Counted from the first letter of the stretch, positions 12,534 through 24,578 are shown. The stretch: 64,000 nucleotides of DNA from Lithobates sylvaticus (GCA_028564925.1 CM053026.1:134802031-134866030); one strand, 5' to 3'. The notes: generated by a model not told the origin, from the sequence alone. Made by a program: numbers and translations.

Positions 12534-13514
12534 TCAACCACTTCACCCCCCGGAAGAATTTACCCCCTTCCTGAACAGAGCACTTTTTGTGATACAGCAC
12601 TGTGTCCCTTTAACTGACAATTGCACAGTCGTGCAACATTGCACCCAAACAAAATTTACGTCCCTTTTCCCCCACAAATAGAGCTTTCTTTTGGTGGTAT
12701 TTGATCACCTCTGCTGTTTATTTTTTTTGTGCTATAAACAAAAAAAGAGCTACAATTTTGAAAAAAATCTATATTTTTTACTTTTTCCTGTAATAATTAT
12801 GCCCAAAAAATATATAAAAAAACAATTTTTTTCCTCAGTTTAGGCTGATATGTATTCTTCTACATATTTTTGGTAAAAAAAAAAATTGCAATAAGCGTAT
12901 ATTGATTGGTTTGCACAAAAGTTATAGCGTCTACAAAATAGGGGATAGATTTATGGAATTTTTATTATTATTTATTTTTTTATTAGTAATGGCGGCGATC
13001 TGCAATTTTTATCATGACTGTGACATTATGGCAGACACATCAGACACTTTTGACACTATTTTGGGACCATTGTCATTTATACAGCGATCAGTGCTATAAA
13101 AATGCACTGATTACTGTATAAATGACACTGGCAAGGAAGGGGTTAAACACTAGGGGGCGATCGAGGAGTTAAGTGTGTCCTAGAGAGTGATTCTAACTGG
13201 GGGGGGTGGGCTACCACTGACATAACAGCGATCACTGCTCCCGATGACAGGGAGCAGTAGATCTCTGTCATGTCACTAGGCAGAACGGGCAAATTCCTTG
13301 TTTATAGAGGCATCTCCCCGTTCTGCCGCTCCGTGACATGATCGCGGGACACTGGCAGAAATCGAGTCCGCGGGTCCCATGGGCACGGTCACGGATCATG
13401 CGGTGGGCGTGTGCGTGCGCCCACAATGCGGCGTCTTAAAGGGGACGTACCTGTATGCCCAGGCGTGCCATTGTGCCAAAGTATATCGTCATGCACTGGT
13501 CGGCAAACAGTTAA
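12534..13514 (+). repeat. TTAACCACTTC family, long copy
   Basis: The most complete copy in the window at 981 bp. It starts at a slightly changed TTAA (TCAA, 12534-12537) followed by CCACTTCACCCCCCGG and ends CGGCAAACAG-TTAA (13511-13514). Landmarks in order are the AACTGACAATTGC block, the A/T-rich CTTTTGGTGGTATTTGATC block, GTAATGGCGGCGATC, the hairpin pair CAGCGATCAGTGC and GCACTGATTACTG, GTTAAACACTAGGGGGCGATC, and a GC-rich end. It is non-coding. The TTAA flanks suggest a DNA transposon of Kolobok/piggyBac type, but the TIR is very short, so the class is tentative. Confidence 0.8.
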
Positions 13515-14027
13515 ATATTCAGTGTCTGAGAACGCCATCAAGGCATTCAAGGTATAACAGTTATCACTGACAGTAGACACAGTGGGTCATGTTGGAATGA
13601 TTTTTCCAGCAAATCACTTTCTGCATGCACACAGGGCAGTTAAAATATATTTGCTGCTGTTCAAAGCACATTTGATTTAAAGGGATGACCAATTACCCTA
13701 AATTAGTCTTTTAAAACAATCAAAATACGTGCTCCTGTTGTTCATTTACGTACAATCGGTTTAATAAAGTATTATGTTCATTGGATTTTCAAAGAAAATG
13801 TGTTGACTTATGGCCAACCTTTGCCTAATAACTAAGTGTACAATTGCTTTACAAATATCCTCCACCAGCAATTTATTAGAACGTTTTCAGCAATTTTCTT
13901 TAACCTTTAAGAAGAACTCCAAAGCACTCTGAGAGGTAAGTGTCATGTGTAATTCACACACACCTCTGTGGTATCCTACCTATATATCCAGCTGTCAAAA
14001 AAATAAAAAAAGCTGCCAATGGTACTC
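13515..14027. other. AT-rich spacer
   Basis: Separates the long TTAACCACTTC copy from the large foldback element. No feature was recognised. Confidence 0.5.
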
Positions 14028-15014
14028 TAATGCCGCGTACACACGTGCGGACTTTTGCCGGCGGACCTAGTCCAGCGGACAATCCCGCGGGACTTTCCAG
14101 CTGGGTCCGCTGGACTTTCCGAGCGTGTGGACTTGCCCACACACGCACGGACTTCTCCAGCGGATAATCCGCCGGCCAAAAGTCCGCGGGACTTTTAAAA
14201 ATGAATGGACTTGCCCACACACGGAGCAGTCCGTTCATTTCGAACGTAACTTCAGGTTACGTAGCTAGCGTAGGCAGTAAATGCCGCCGCGCTAGCTCCG
14301 CAAGCTGGCATGGATTTAAAGGGAATCCCCACGCCGAAAAAACGGCGTGGGGGTTCCCCCCAAATCCATGTCAGACCCTCATCCGAGCACGCAGCCTGGC
14401 AGGCCAGGAAAGGGGTGGGGACGAACGAGCGCCCCCCCCCTCCTGAGCCGTACCAGGCCGCGTGCCCTCAACATGGGGGGTGCCCTGGGGAAAGGGGGGC
14501 CGTGCGCCCCCCCCACCCCAAAGCACCTTGTCCCCATGTTGATGAGGACAAGGGCCTCTTCCCGACAACCCTGGCCGTTGGTTGTCGGGGTCTGCGGGCG
14601 GGGGCTTATCGGAATCTGGGAGCCCCCTTTAATAAGGGGCCCCCCAGATACCGGCCCCCGTTTTTTTGGCGTGGGGATTCCCTTTAAATCCATGCCAGGT
14701 CACGGAGCTAGCGCGGCGGCAGTAACTGCCTACGCTAGCTACGTAACCTGAAGTCACGTGCTAAATGAACGGACTTGCCGATGAGCGGCAAGTCCGTTCA
14801 TTTCAAAAGTCCCGCGGACTTGCCCACTAACGGCGGGATTGTCCGCTGGACTGCCAAGTCCAGCGGATAATTTTAAAACAAAACTTAAAACTTTGGTCCG
14901 CCGGACTTTGGCGCCAAAAAGTCCGCCGGCGCCCACACACGAGGGGATTATCCGCTGGACTTCAGTCCAGAGGATAATCCCGCGGGATTGTCCCTTCGTG
15001 TGTACGCGGCATAA
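14028..15014. mobile_element. Large Harbinger-like foldback element
   Basis: The element at 14031-15011 begins TGCCGCGTACACACG and ends CGTGTGTACGCGGCA, with identical TAA triplets outside (14028-14030 and 15012-15014). Inverted arms of about 300 bp per side include GTCCGCGGGACTT blocks, TACGTAGCTAGCGTAGGCAG, and GGATTTAAAGGGAATCCCC facing its complement. The 14340-14660 centre is GC-rich. A 3-bp TWA target suggests PIF/Harbinger. Open frames inside (up to 134 codons, on both strands) are by-products of high GC. No transposase was found. Confidence 0.82.
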
Positions 15015-15778
15015 CCTTTACCTGTAGCTGCTGGTCCCTAAACAAAGCTCAGCATTGTCTGAATGAAAGTACTCAGTAAAGTATAGACTTTTATATAGCC
15101 AAGTACTGAAACATAAGCAATGCAAAAGGAACAGAAGCTAGAAGTAACATTTCAGCTGTTTACACAGTGGGATATCCTGTGAAGGACACAGTGAAGGTAA
15201 ATAAATTGCATGTTTCACTTGCCTCCCACAATGCTTTAGACTTATGCGTCTTGGAATTCTTTCTTTTATGATTCAATTTGTGAATGTGAAGGAAAGCTGT
15301 GAAAATGAATGATAAAGAGCATTGCAAAGAAGTATGGGATACATAAATACATACTTGAGTGCATAAATAAGAAAAAGGGGACAGAACAACAACCAACGGT
15401 TTGAATGTTCCAGGGGGCTCAGTTGGTTCAATTAGAATGTGGAAGCTACCATAAACCACTTATAAATGGCCACCCTCGAAATTCTAGACTTTTGAGAGCA
15501 GACAGAAAGGTCAACAATTACTTAGTTTGTAGAGTTCATAACTAGAATAAAGATGCAGTAGTTAAACATATTGGGAACTCTGTTTAACCCCCATTTGTAT
15601 ACTACGGTAAAGAAGCCACTGTGAAAGCATACCCTGAGTTTGCCAAAAAGCATGAATGTAAACCTTATTGAGGCCAAGATAAGGCTTTTTGGCCAAAGCT
15701 TCAAGTGATATGTAGTGGGCAATGCCGCTTACACCTCAAATAATATATTTTCTACAATAAAGGTTAAGGTATATTATA
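15015..15778. other. Unique AT-rich sequence
   Basis: No repeat boundary or RNA gene. Short minus-strand open frames (15160-15459, 15522-15722) have no recognisable motif and poor coding character. Confidence 0.45.
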
Positions 15779-16062
15779 ACTGGCTATAGACGGATCAAAA
15801 TGTAGCTAGTTCATCAGGGGCCAACCGTAATTCAATCCATTGTCTGGCCATTCCTACTCTACAGAAGTCGATCTAACAATTGACTTCTGTGGAACGGGAA
15901 TGTTGGAAGATTTTTTTTTCCGATCAGGATATTCTGACAGTTGAAAGTTAAATGTCTCAGTGGGGAGGATTCCTCTATCCACCTCATGTTTTTTTTTTTT
16001 TTTTTTACATTCAGCCTGGTCACTGATTAGAAAAAAAATGAACTATCTATGGACAGCTTTAG
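15779..16062. mobile_element. Candidate eroded MITE with TGGCTATAGA-like ends
   Basis: The left end AACTGGCTATAGACGG is loosely mirrored by CTATCTATGGACAGCTT at the right. The interior includes an inverted AGAAGTCGATC...TTGACTTCT and a T run of about 18 (15990-16007). Frog MITEs with TGGCCATAGA ends are familiar to me, but the TIRs here are imperfect. Confidence 0.4.
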
Positions 16063-16180
16063 GGACTGCCTTTCATCAGCAGGGACCTAAAAAGGTGGGA
16101 ACATACATCAAGAAAACCTGTTGCAGTTTGCTAAAAAAAAATTAAGCTTGGGTCAAAGTTAATTTTTCAGCCATGAAATA

Positions 16181-16445
16181 GGGTTGGTATACTATAGGAG
16201 AAGAGGCTGTTCACTTTGCATGGGAGGTTACACCATGCAAGAGAATTTTCCCCAGAGCTTAGTGAATGTGTTGAAATTTCATGTTGCAGAAAATACCCAA
16301 TCACTTGCAAGAAAAAGAAAAAAAATATGTTTTGCTTGCACATAATTGGATGATGGAAGTCAGCAGAGCTTCACCTCATTCAATAAGCTCTGGGGAAAAT
16401 TCCCTTGCAAAGTGAACAGTTCATTTGCTTTAGTAAATCAACCCC
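16181..16445. mobile_element. MITE with GGGGTTGATTTACTAAA termini
   Basis: The right end reads TTTAGTAAATCAACCCC. The left end GGGTTGGTATACTATAGG is its diverged partner. Arms continue with GTTCACTTTGCA and AATTTTCCCCAGAGCTTA on both sides, giving about 65 bp of paired sequence around a loop containing CCAATCACTTGCAAG and its weak mirror. It is non-coding. Confidence 0.7.
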
Positions 16446-17392
16446 AATGAGTCAAATGTGAGGCTAAAGTAACAATTGAACAGGGACAAACAAGACACAT
16501 TCCACAAAAATAGACGTTAGAAACTTGGATTCCATGGCAATCATCTGACTAACAATTATAAGCTGAAGTAACTCTACCTGGAGGAATTGCTAAACATGGA
16601 GGATTAAATATGATCATAAACAGCTATTTTACATTTTGTATTTTTCCATTTTTTATCAACCAAAAAAACTGTATAACACATTTAAAACATGTCATTTTAA
16701 ATTCCAGTAATTCACTCTAAAACTATATGAGAGATAACAAAATTTAATCATAGGATTTGCTACTTGGTGAAACGAAAATGTTGGACATGGGGAAGGATTT
16801 GCAAGGCACCATGCAGCTTAATCTGATGAACCTTTCGCTTTAGTTACCTCTACTTATTCCTACATGTTATGCAGTGACAATTTAGGTTTTAGAATCTGTA
16901 CTCCTAGTTGTATAGCAAGGCAGATTTACCAAATTAAGTTATTGGAAAGATTATTTGGTTGGTAAATTTAGATGTATTATATAATCGCATTGTCTTCAAA
17001 CTGGGACAAAGAGAGCCTATTTTCTAGAGCAGTCCTTACATCTTATTATGCTAAATAATTAAAACGGCAAACAATTAAGGTTCAATTACCGAAAGACAAA
17101 TTGCAGCTATTTTCCGCTTAAAAAACTCCACTAAATACCTTTTTTTAGAGTTGAAAACAATGGAAATAAAGGAGAGGTTAAATTAATTGCAAGATTCTCA
17201 AATTCTGTCCTGTGATTATGAAAATGTTGTCAGGGTAGAAGTGGTTCAAGGCATGAAATCATCATAATCAGTTCTTGGAAGCAACTTCAAGTGCACATGC
17301 ATCTTGGTACTCTGAGCCAAAGATGTATTGAGACTATCAAGGAAACAAAGCAGTTTCCCATTCTTCAACCAGCTTTCAAAAAGATTAAGTAT
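16446..17392. other. Unique AT-rich sequence
   Basis: No transposon ends, RNA gene or coding signature. Confidence 0.5.
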
Positions 17393-17560
17393 AAGGGCCC
17401 ATTCACACCAGGTGTGTTGGGCTGCGTTGGGCAGCCTTGCCCAGTGCAGTTCCAACCCATGGACAAGGCAAATTGCTTTATGCCCTATTAGATCGGATCA
17501 TCAATGTGTTGTGGTGTTGTGTGCTGAAAAAAGGAGTAGGACATGCAGTAATTTTTTTTT
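17393..17560. mobile_element. Partial MITE, one end only (AAGGGCCCATTCACACC)
   Basis: AAGGGCCCATTCACACCAGG followed by GTGTTGGGCTGCGTTGG resembles the end of common frog elements whose termini contain a TTCACACC motif. No matching right end is visible, so it appears truncated. Low certainty. Confidence 0.35.
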
Positions 17561-18647
17561 CCTGACAGCATGTCACAAAGTGCTACACTGCTTAGCAACA
17601 AGCTGTGATGAATAAACATGACTTTAATGCCACTTTAAATAAAGTTATAAAAAATGATAAAAATGTAAACAGTCCAATGCTCTGTAATCAAAGTATTGGC
17701 ACTGTTTTCTCCATAGCACACACCGTCAACCAATATGCAATGCATAGCAGGCTGGTTGGAACCTTGTGCTCTATCATTCATTGTTTTCTGTTATGGGTAT
17801 TTCGACTTTCAGTTATGTGCTAATCAAGTGAAAAGTCTAAAATGTCTAATCACTTTCAAATAAAAAGCCCTCATGTATGGAAATAAGGCCAGACCTAACA
17901 TGCTGGATATCTGTATGAAATGTAATCAATCTGGGGAACCATTAAGGTCCACCAGGCATTGGTGTGCATTGAAGGTGCTCTGTAGTTATTCAGTGAACAA
18001 TCTCTTTTAACCATATAGACGGTAATGGTCCATGAACCTATGATCATGTAAGGTCCTGGAAATATTATGGTAAATGACTATGAGAGGTAGGTAATTATAT
18101 GTTAATTACACTTTTTTTGGTGCTGTCTTTTCCCAGATACAGCACTCTGGAATGCCTGCTGTAAGTCCATAGGTACCGTTAGTCACCTGGCATCCATGTG
18201 CATTCATTAAATTAGAATAGTTGGTTCTACAGTCTTCATTTTAAATAATGGACAGGAACTATAGAAACAGAGTAAGTCCAATTTTGCTTGATGCAGAACA
18301 TGCATATGCACGGAAAAAGCAAAAGGAAACATTGGTCTCTATAGGGAAGTTCAAAGAGACTTGATGGGTTTACACGAGGTCAGACACAAACACCTACAAG
18401 GACTTTTAAATATGTATGTTTAACCATTTTGCCTTACTTTTTAAGGAACTATGTACTGAAAGAAATATAAAGGCTGGCTTAGCTGAAAAGGCTAGTTGCC
18501 TGATTGTCATACATAGGGGTTACTGGAGCTGGATGTGAGTAGAAATCTCCATAAGGGGGGAACATAATGCTATAAAACCCCACAAAGGGATTACCTTGCT
18601 GCACTCTCTCCAAAAATGATAAAGAAAAGTTTAGATTGGAGCTGTAT
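17561..18647. other. Unique AT-rich sequence
   Basis: No supported feature. Short open frames at 17328-17823 cross the MITE remnant and show no domain. Confidence 0.45.
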
Positions 18648-19142
18648 TTAAAGGAATACTAAAGTCTCATTTTTATTTTTAGTTATAAATAACAAACATG
18701 TTATACTTACCTGCTCTTTGCAGTGGTTTTGCACAGAGCAGCCCAGATCCTCCTCTTCTAGGGTCCCTTTCCAGTGCTCCTGGCCTCTCCCACCTGTTGA
18801 GTACCCCCACAGCAAGCAGTTTGCTATGGGGGCACCCGAGCCGAGCAACAGCTTCCTGTGTCCATATAGACACACAGCCACAGTCCGGCCCTGCCACCTT
18901 GCTCTCCTCATTGGCTGACTGACTTTGATTGAAAGCAGCAGGAGCCAATGGCGCTAGGCGGCTGTCTCAGCCAATGATTAGGGGAGTCCCAGACAGCTGA
19001 GACACTCCTGCAACATCGCTGGATCTAGATGGGTTCTGGTAAGTATTAGGGGGAATGAGGGGGCTGCATACAGAAGGCTTTTTATCTTAATGCATAGAAT
19101 GCATTAAGATAAAAAAACCTTCTGCCTTTACAATCCCATTAA
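18648..19142 (+). mobile_element. TTAA MITE, AGTGGTTGTAAAG-end family, copy 1
   Basis: Bounded by TTAA (18648-18651, 19139-19142). Interior order: AGGAATACTAAAGTC, AACAAACATGTTATACTTACC, TGCACAGAGCAGCCC, GATCCTCCTCTTCT, a GC-rich middle with CCAATGGCGC and GCCAATGATTAGG, GGTAAGTATTAGGGGG, and the hairpin ATCTTAATGCA...TGCATTAAGAT before CTTTACAATCCCA. The same order recurs in five other copies here. Non-autonomous Kolobok/piggyBac type by target site. Open frames on both strands are incidental. Confidence 0.8.
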
Positions 19143-19364
19143 ATAAGCTAAGGAATGTCACAGCCACTACTGGAAATTACAGTTGAGGAATTAAATTCTA
19201 AATCTCAGAAGAAATATAGAGAAACTTTTATGGAAGGGATGTCAGTCAAACAGTTAGTTTGAGTGCACTGTACTTGTGGTTGTTCCAGGAGAACATTTCT
19301 GTATTTTTTTTCCAACAACAGGGGTGCCAAGTAAAATTTTTACTGACCAGGGCAGCTGATAGCC

Positions 19365-19843
19365 TTAAAGTGATTGTACAGTGTTGTTTTTCTTTCTCTT
19401 AAAATACCAAACATAATACACTTACCTGCCCTGTGTAGTGGTTTTGCACAGGGAAGCCCAGATCCTCCTCTTCTCGGGTCCCTCTTAGGCTCTCCTGGCC
19501 CCTCCCTCCTGTCCAGTGCTCCCACAGCAAGCAGTTTGCGATGGGGCACCAGAGCTGAGTCACGTGCCCCTGAGTCCATTCAGACATGGAGCCCCAGTTT
19601 GGCCCCACCCCCTCTCTCTCCTGAGTGACTAACTGACTTTGATTAACAGCAGCGAGAGCCAATGGTGCCACTGCTGTGTCTCAGCCAATCCGGAGGAGAG
19701 TCCCAGATGGCTGAGGAACACGTGGACATCGCTGGATAGAGATGGGGCTCAGGTAAGTATTAGGGGGTGCTAGAGGCCGGCTGCTGCACAGAGAAGGTTT
19801 TTATCTTAAGATAAAAAACCTTCTGACTTTACAACCACTTTAA
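19365..19843 (+). mobile_element. TTAA MITE, AGTGGTTGTAAAG-end family, copy 2
   Basis: TTAA at 19365-19368 and 19840-19843. Left AGTGATTGTACAG and right CTTTACAACCACT form the TIR. The interior matches copy 1 (TGGTTTTGCACAGGGAAGCCC, GATCCTCCTCTTCTCGGGTC, GGTAAGTATTAGGGGG, hairpin TATCTTAAGATA). It lies only 222 bp from copy 1 in the same orientation. Confidence 0.82.
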
Positions 19844-20778
19844 CTATACAAATCTAAGAAAGAACCGAAAAAAGCATTGTGTTGTATATAGAAACTTGCA
19901 ACTAAAACTCGAAAAATGATAGCTAGGGTTTGCTATGATCTATATAACCTACAAAAACAGTTTTGCATTGCTTTTTAATTAAGCTATTTTCGAGAACCAA
20001 GACCAGAACTTGATAATGTACAGTGTGTGTGTGTGCGTGTGATTAGGAAGTCTGCGACTGCTGTTAAAATTTGATAGGTGTTTTCACAAATCATTACCAT
20101 ACTTGCCATACTCCTGGCACAACTGCATATCACAATATTACAACTTAATTCAAAGAAATGAACATATTTATTCTTGGTAATTTCAGTTTTTTTCTAACCT
20201 ACATTGCTTCTGTCAAAGGTATTCATCAAGCATATGTTAACTGCCTTTGGAAGAATGATCGTTGTAGGAAGTGTATGGTTGCTATCTCAACATATCACAC
20301 CTGTGATGTTTAGAGCAACACGTTCCTGGTGACCCCACACTGATTAAACTCGTCTGCTATAGAGATATACTGTATATCTAGTAGAGAATGAATGTATAAG
20401 AAGAGAGATCATGGATCAGTATGTGTAGGAATCGCTGTCTGTTTCAAACTAGTTCTCTTAAACACCATACCTAGAATTATTTCTATAAAGCGTAAAAAAC
20501 ACACACATAAAAACTGGTGTGAAACGCAGCTTTAAAACCTGATTTAAAAGAGTGGTGAATGCCGCATGCACTGGTCTGGTTGGTGTTATTTTTAATAGAA
20601 CGCAATATCAGAAAAACACATTAGCTGTAATACGGTTGTAATGAAAGTCCTGAGAGCAAGATAGTCATTATAGGGAAAAAATGTTTGCGGGGGGGTTGAA
20701 TAAGTCTTTGATGTGAATACTGAAGGTGTTGGTGAGGCTGCTACAGGCACGGGCTGGGGACCCGAGTCCTGTGAAGGA
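19844..20778. other. AT-rich sequence with a short GT microsatellite
   Basis: A (GT)n run of about ten units, one interrupted by C, lies near 20022-20042. The remainder has no recognised repeat or gene. Part of a diverged MITE may lie at 20500-20545 (AAACGCAGCTTTAAAACC). Confidence 0.45.
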
Positions 20779-21192
20779 TAGAAAGGAAGGGAAAAAAAGA
20801 AGAAGCTCCAGGCCAATCCTAGTGCAGTGTTATTATGATATGAAGCTGATGAAGGCGGCATGGCCTTGCCTCCGAAACGCGTTCTGATTGGCCCCCCACA
20901 ACGACAGGCGGTTTCCTTGTCTGACACCTAGGATCTCCTCTATGCTGAATCACCTGTCTGGCATCCTCCCGAGCATCCACGAGGCAACAGTTTCCCGCTG
21001 TTAGATGGCTTTTGTGGACTACAGATCCCAGGGATTCAAGTTCCTTGCTGGTTATGACAAGCCTCCGCCTATTGAGCACTATGTAAGTGCATCTTTTACT
21101 GAAAACCTTTTAAAATACCTTCATATCAAAATAATGCTGCACTAGGATTGGCCTGCCGCCTGGCGCTTCTTCTTTTTTTCCCTTCCTTTCTA
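20779..21192. mobile_element. Palindromic element with GAAACGCGT core (A)
   Basis: Left arm (20779-20844) starts TAGAAAGGAAGGGAAAAAAA. Right arm (21118-21192) ends TTTTTTTCCCTTCCTTTCTA. Arms pair through GGCCAATCCTAGTGCAG and GATATGAAG for about 65 bp. Between the arms is a unique middle with CCTCCGAAACGCGTTCTG, a core also found in two other palindromes in this window. No coding capacity and no clear target duplication. Confidence 0.78.
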
Positions 21193-21409
21193 GAATTTAT
21201 TTTACCATTTAAACACATTTCATGGGACAGATGGGTGCTGATTTACTAAAGCAGTAATTTTTACATATATGTTTTTGTCTGGTGCTTGTAATTCACACCC
21301 CTTATGTTTTTTAATTTACATCACTCTGTAGTATGTTGGGGCTTTATAACTGCAAGATCATGAATATGTATTGTTTATGTGTCAAATAAGGATCTATTTT
21401 TTTTAGACT

Positions 21410-21592
21410 TTACTACCCCCCAAAGGGTTAGTTTAGGTTAGAAGTCAGCGGTCCCTTAGGGAACATTTTTTTAAATTATTGGTTCTCAGCACCAGTACTT
21501 ATATGTACTGGTGCCAAGAACCAAAAAATAAAAAAAAGTTCCCTAAGTGACTCCTGGCTTCTAACCTAAACGTACCCTTTGGGTGGTAGTAA
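21410..21592. mobile_element. Perfectly centred hairpin MITE
   Basis: Left arm TTACTACCCCCCAAAGGGTT...TAGGTTAGAAG...TTAGGGAAC is mirrored by GTTCCCTAA...CTTCTAACCTA...CCCTTTGGGTGGTAGTAA. The whole 183 bp folds on itself, with a tight centre around AGTACTTATATGTACT. It is a non-coding foldback element. No target duplication could be assigned. Confidence 0.75.
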
Positions 21593-22489
21593 TTAAAAAA
21601 AAAATAAAAAAATAGCTGTGTTCCCTGCAGGTCAGTGCCATAACTTGCTAACTAGCATGCACTGCGTACTAGCACATTATGGCAGACTTACCTTTAACAG
21701 ACCCTCCAGTTGCATACTGTCCCCACTGCAGGTGCTTCAATGTAAATCGAATTTTATTTTATAACAAAAGATTTCAGGGTTCTAAAGTATTTTCTTCTTC
21801 CTATGTCACTGTCTTTATCAAATTGAGACTACATACAGAGATGTACAGAGGATAGAATGGGGGGGGGGGGGGGTAAGTCTCTTCTATGATAGGTTCAGCT
21901 GTGTGTAATTTAAACTTTAGCTACACAGCTCTGAAAACAACAGACCACACTTGAACTCTAAAACTTAACACAACATTTAAAATGAATCCTCAACCCTTAA
22001 TTTTCCCTTAACCCCTAATGCTTGAACAACTAGTATGGCACTTTATTGGACATACTTCTTTTGTGGGTCAAAAAATGTCAGGATCCAGCTTTAGCCAGGC
22101 CTTTCTGTACTCAGAGAGCGGTAATTGATAGCTACCGCTCTGTGCTCAGAGTTGACCAAGAACTCAGCAATCAGTGGTCATGTGATCGCTCGGTTCTTGG
22201 GCTTAGAGCCAGTGAGGGACAGCTGCAGCATCAGACTGATGCTGCAACAGGGAGACACATATAGATGTTTTTTTTTTTTATATTCCCACACTTCTTTAAT
22301 CTAAGCTTAACTTCCTAAAAAGATGACCTAGCCTTAACCTAACCACTAACATTAATCCTTAAAATTACAGATTTAACTTATAAGCTCCAATATTTAACCA
22401 TCACAGTACATCGGCAAATGCTACAAAGCCAAATCCCTTGGCCTCAAATCCAACTCATTCAAATGTTTTTGTAAATGAGTTCCTCTGCC
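21593..22489. other. Mixed sequence with repeat fragments and a G run
   Basis: TAGCACATTATGGCAGACTT (21672-21691) resembles TAGCAAATTATGGCAGACTT (42660-42679), so both are pieces of one dispersed family. A G run of about 15 is at 21859-21873. Hairpin-like GAGCGGTAATTGATAGCTACCGCTC lies near 22118-22142. Nothing coding is supported. Confidence 0.45.
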
Positions 22490-22628
22490 AGGCTAGGGCT
22501 ACATGAAAAATGAATATCTTGCTACTCGGAGAGGTAACCACTTGCTATCAGTCATCTCATCAGCAATACAATGATTCCACTAGGTTAAAACCAGCAAGTG
22601 GTTAATACTACCTGTGTAGCCTTAGCCT
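22490..22628. mobile_element. Small palindromic MITE with AGGCTAGGGCTACA ends
   Basis: AGGCTAGGGCTACA at the left faces TGTAGCCTTAGCCT at the right. Inside, AACCACTTGCT faces AGCAAGTGGTTAA. About 139 bp and non-coding. Confidence 0.6.
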
Positions 22629-24047
22629 AAGAGTCCATGAGATGATGAACAAGTGATCACCTATGATCTTCAACTCTGATGATGTACACCAATTATATTT
22701 CCAGGTCACTGGTCTGGTATAAAGCTCGGACTCCTAATTACTTATTTTTCTATCTAAGAGATGATGTTATTGAAAATGGACTAAGCATATCACGTCTACA
22801 TCTTGAAATAATGCTGCGCATTAGACAAAAATCGTACCTTTCCAATTCATTAGTCCTACCTAAGGACTTGAATTCATACAGTTGCTAGGGATAGGAAAGC
22901 ACTGGAAGGGTTTAGACTCTTGCTTGTCATACATTTTCTTCTCTAAGGCATTGCTGAGCTGTGGATTCATACTCTCTATCATTATGCAGTGTTGTGATCA
23001 GAGGGTGTCAACTGTTATCTACAAGCACCATTCACCTTTCTCTATTCAATTTGCTGAGCTAGTGCCACTGTTGCTTTGCTTGTCAATTAATTATCTTTTA
23101 AGACTTAACAAAACACCCTGTTTATACACTGCACTCTTAATATATTCACTGTGATTAATTACACAAGTGTGATTCTTAAGGAGAGAAGCATTACTCTTTA
23201 TACTTGGGGGATTGGGCCATAATATTCTCCAGAGGAACATTTTCTGTATCTTACCTGTCTGTTGCGTTCATCCATTATCCTCGTAATCTGAATCTTTTTT
23301 CTCCCCATAGTCCCCGTTTTTCTGTCCTCCCTCGTCCTTCAAGCAATGTATTTTTCCTTCCTCTATCCTTTACACGTCTTTCTGTCAACACTTCTTTCAC
23401 TTTCCTGTTACCCTTTTCAGTTCACAGATCCCGACATCCGTACCTGTTTGGGTGAAATTTAAGAACATTTTTAGAGATAAAACAAGTAAAAACAAGAATA
23501 CAATTATTACATGTAATCTATGAATTAATAAAATAAACAAGCTATTTCCATAGAAATATCTTTACAATCCAATAATCTACATAGGGCATCAACACATCTT
23601 TTGGGAGCTATAGAGATATTCTTATGAGTGGTATCTAATAAACATACTTGCAGACAAGCTTGGAATAATTTGCTGAAATTTTACAGTTTTGCAATACAAT
23701 TGCAAACCTCTTTGATCAGTTGGTGACCATTAACTTCTCTCTTTCACTATGTGTGTTTCAATGGAAAGCTAGAAAGAAAGGCTGTGGCTGGTTCAGCATG
23801 GTGATGATTTGGATAATGATAGGCAGTGCTTCCATCTCCAATCACATATGAGGGATCAGCTTCTCTATGGACAGTCTCACCCTTAGCAACCAATCAAATT
23901 CAAGTTTACTCTAGTCTCAAGTCAAATCAGTAATAAGTTCATCCCTTTAATGACTGACATACATTTAATAAACAATTAAACCTATGAATTTTATTAAGTG
24001 TCAGTAATTAAATGGATAAGCCAACAATCCAGTTGCTGGATTACTGC
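22629..24047. other. Unique AT-rich sequence
   Basis: No repeat ends recognised. A pyrimidine-rich stretch (23280-23420) produces a plus-strand open frame of low complexity. A possible MITE remnant is at 23886-23925 (AGCAACCAATCAAATTC). Confidence 0.45.
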
Positions 24048-24315
24048 GGGGTTATAGCGGTGCTCAAATAAGGAAATGTTAGGTGGTCCTAAATAATCCC
24101 CTGAGGAAGCCAATGCTGGCGAAACATGTTGGGATATAATAACATCTACCTTTACCATCCTTGGCCTTGTGGACTCCAGCGACCAGTAAAAAGCAAATTG
24201 CATATGCTCTGTCAATTATTTTTATTGAACCTTTTCTCTATTTTATTTAATAATAAAGAATTATAAAATTGTATTCTACATGTACATTTCCTTGTTTGAG
24301 CACCGCTATAATCCC
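24048..24315. mobile_element. Palindromic element with GAAACATGTTGGG core (B)
   Basis: Left GGGGTTATAGCGGTGCTCAA and right TTGAGCACCGCTATAATCCC are inverse complements, and pairing extends through AGGAAATGT for about 32 bp. The middle has GAGGAAGCCAATGCTGGCGAAACATGTTGGG, a variant of the GAAACGCGTT core in elements A and C. It is AT-rich toward the right arm and non-coding. Confidence 0.75.
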
Positions 24316-24560
24316 ATCCTCTCATTTCTCTTCATATACCAGGGAGGAGGTACGTGATATTTTAGAGTCACTCAATCTACCCTTCTTGACATTTCAATAA
24401 AGTTTTTTTAAAAAGTAACAATGCTTCACTGCATCTTACAGTGCATGCCAATGGCCACATTGGGGCACAGGTATGAACAAGCCGTAACGCAGGGAATCTG
24501 TGTTTACTGTGTTTAAATATATGGTACAATTGCTTAGTCTAGAGAAAAGATATTATGTTG

Positions 24561-24578
24561 CCCCCCCCCCCCCCCCCC
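24561..24578 (+). repeat. Poly(C) tract
   Basis: Uninterrupted run of about 18 C in AT-rich DNA. Run length in an assembly is uncertain. Confidence 0.85.

Noticed and set aside
14310-14751. Overlapping frames of up to 134 codons on both strands
   Set aside because: High GC in the foldback element lowers stop frequency; no domain features.
20779-21192. Long terminal repeats of a retrovirus-like element
   Set aside because: The two arms are inverted, not direct, with no primer-binding site or coding interior. It is a foldback element.
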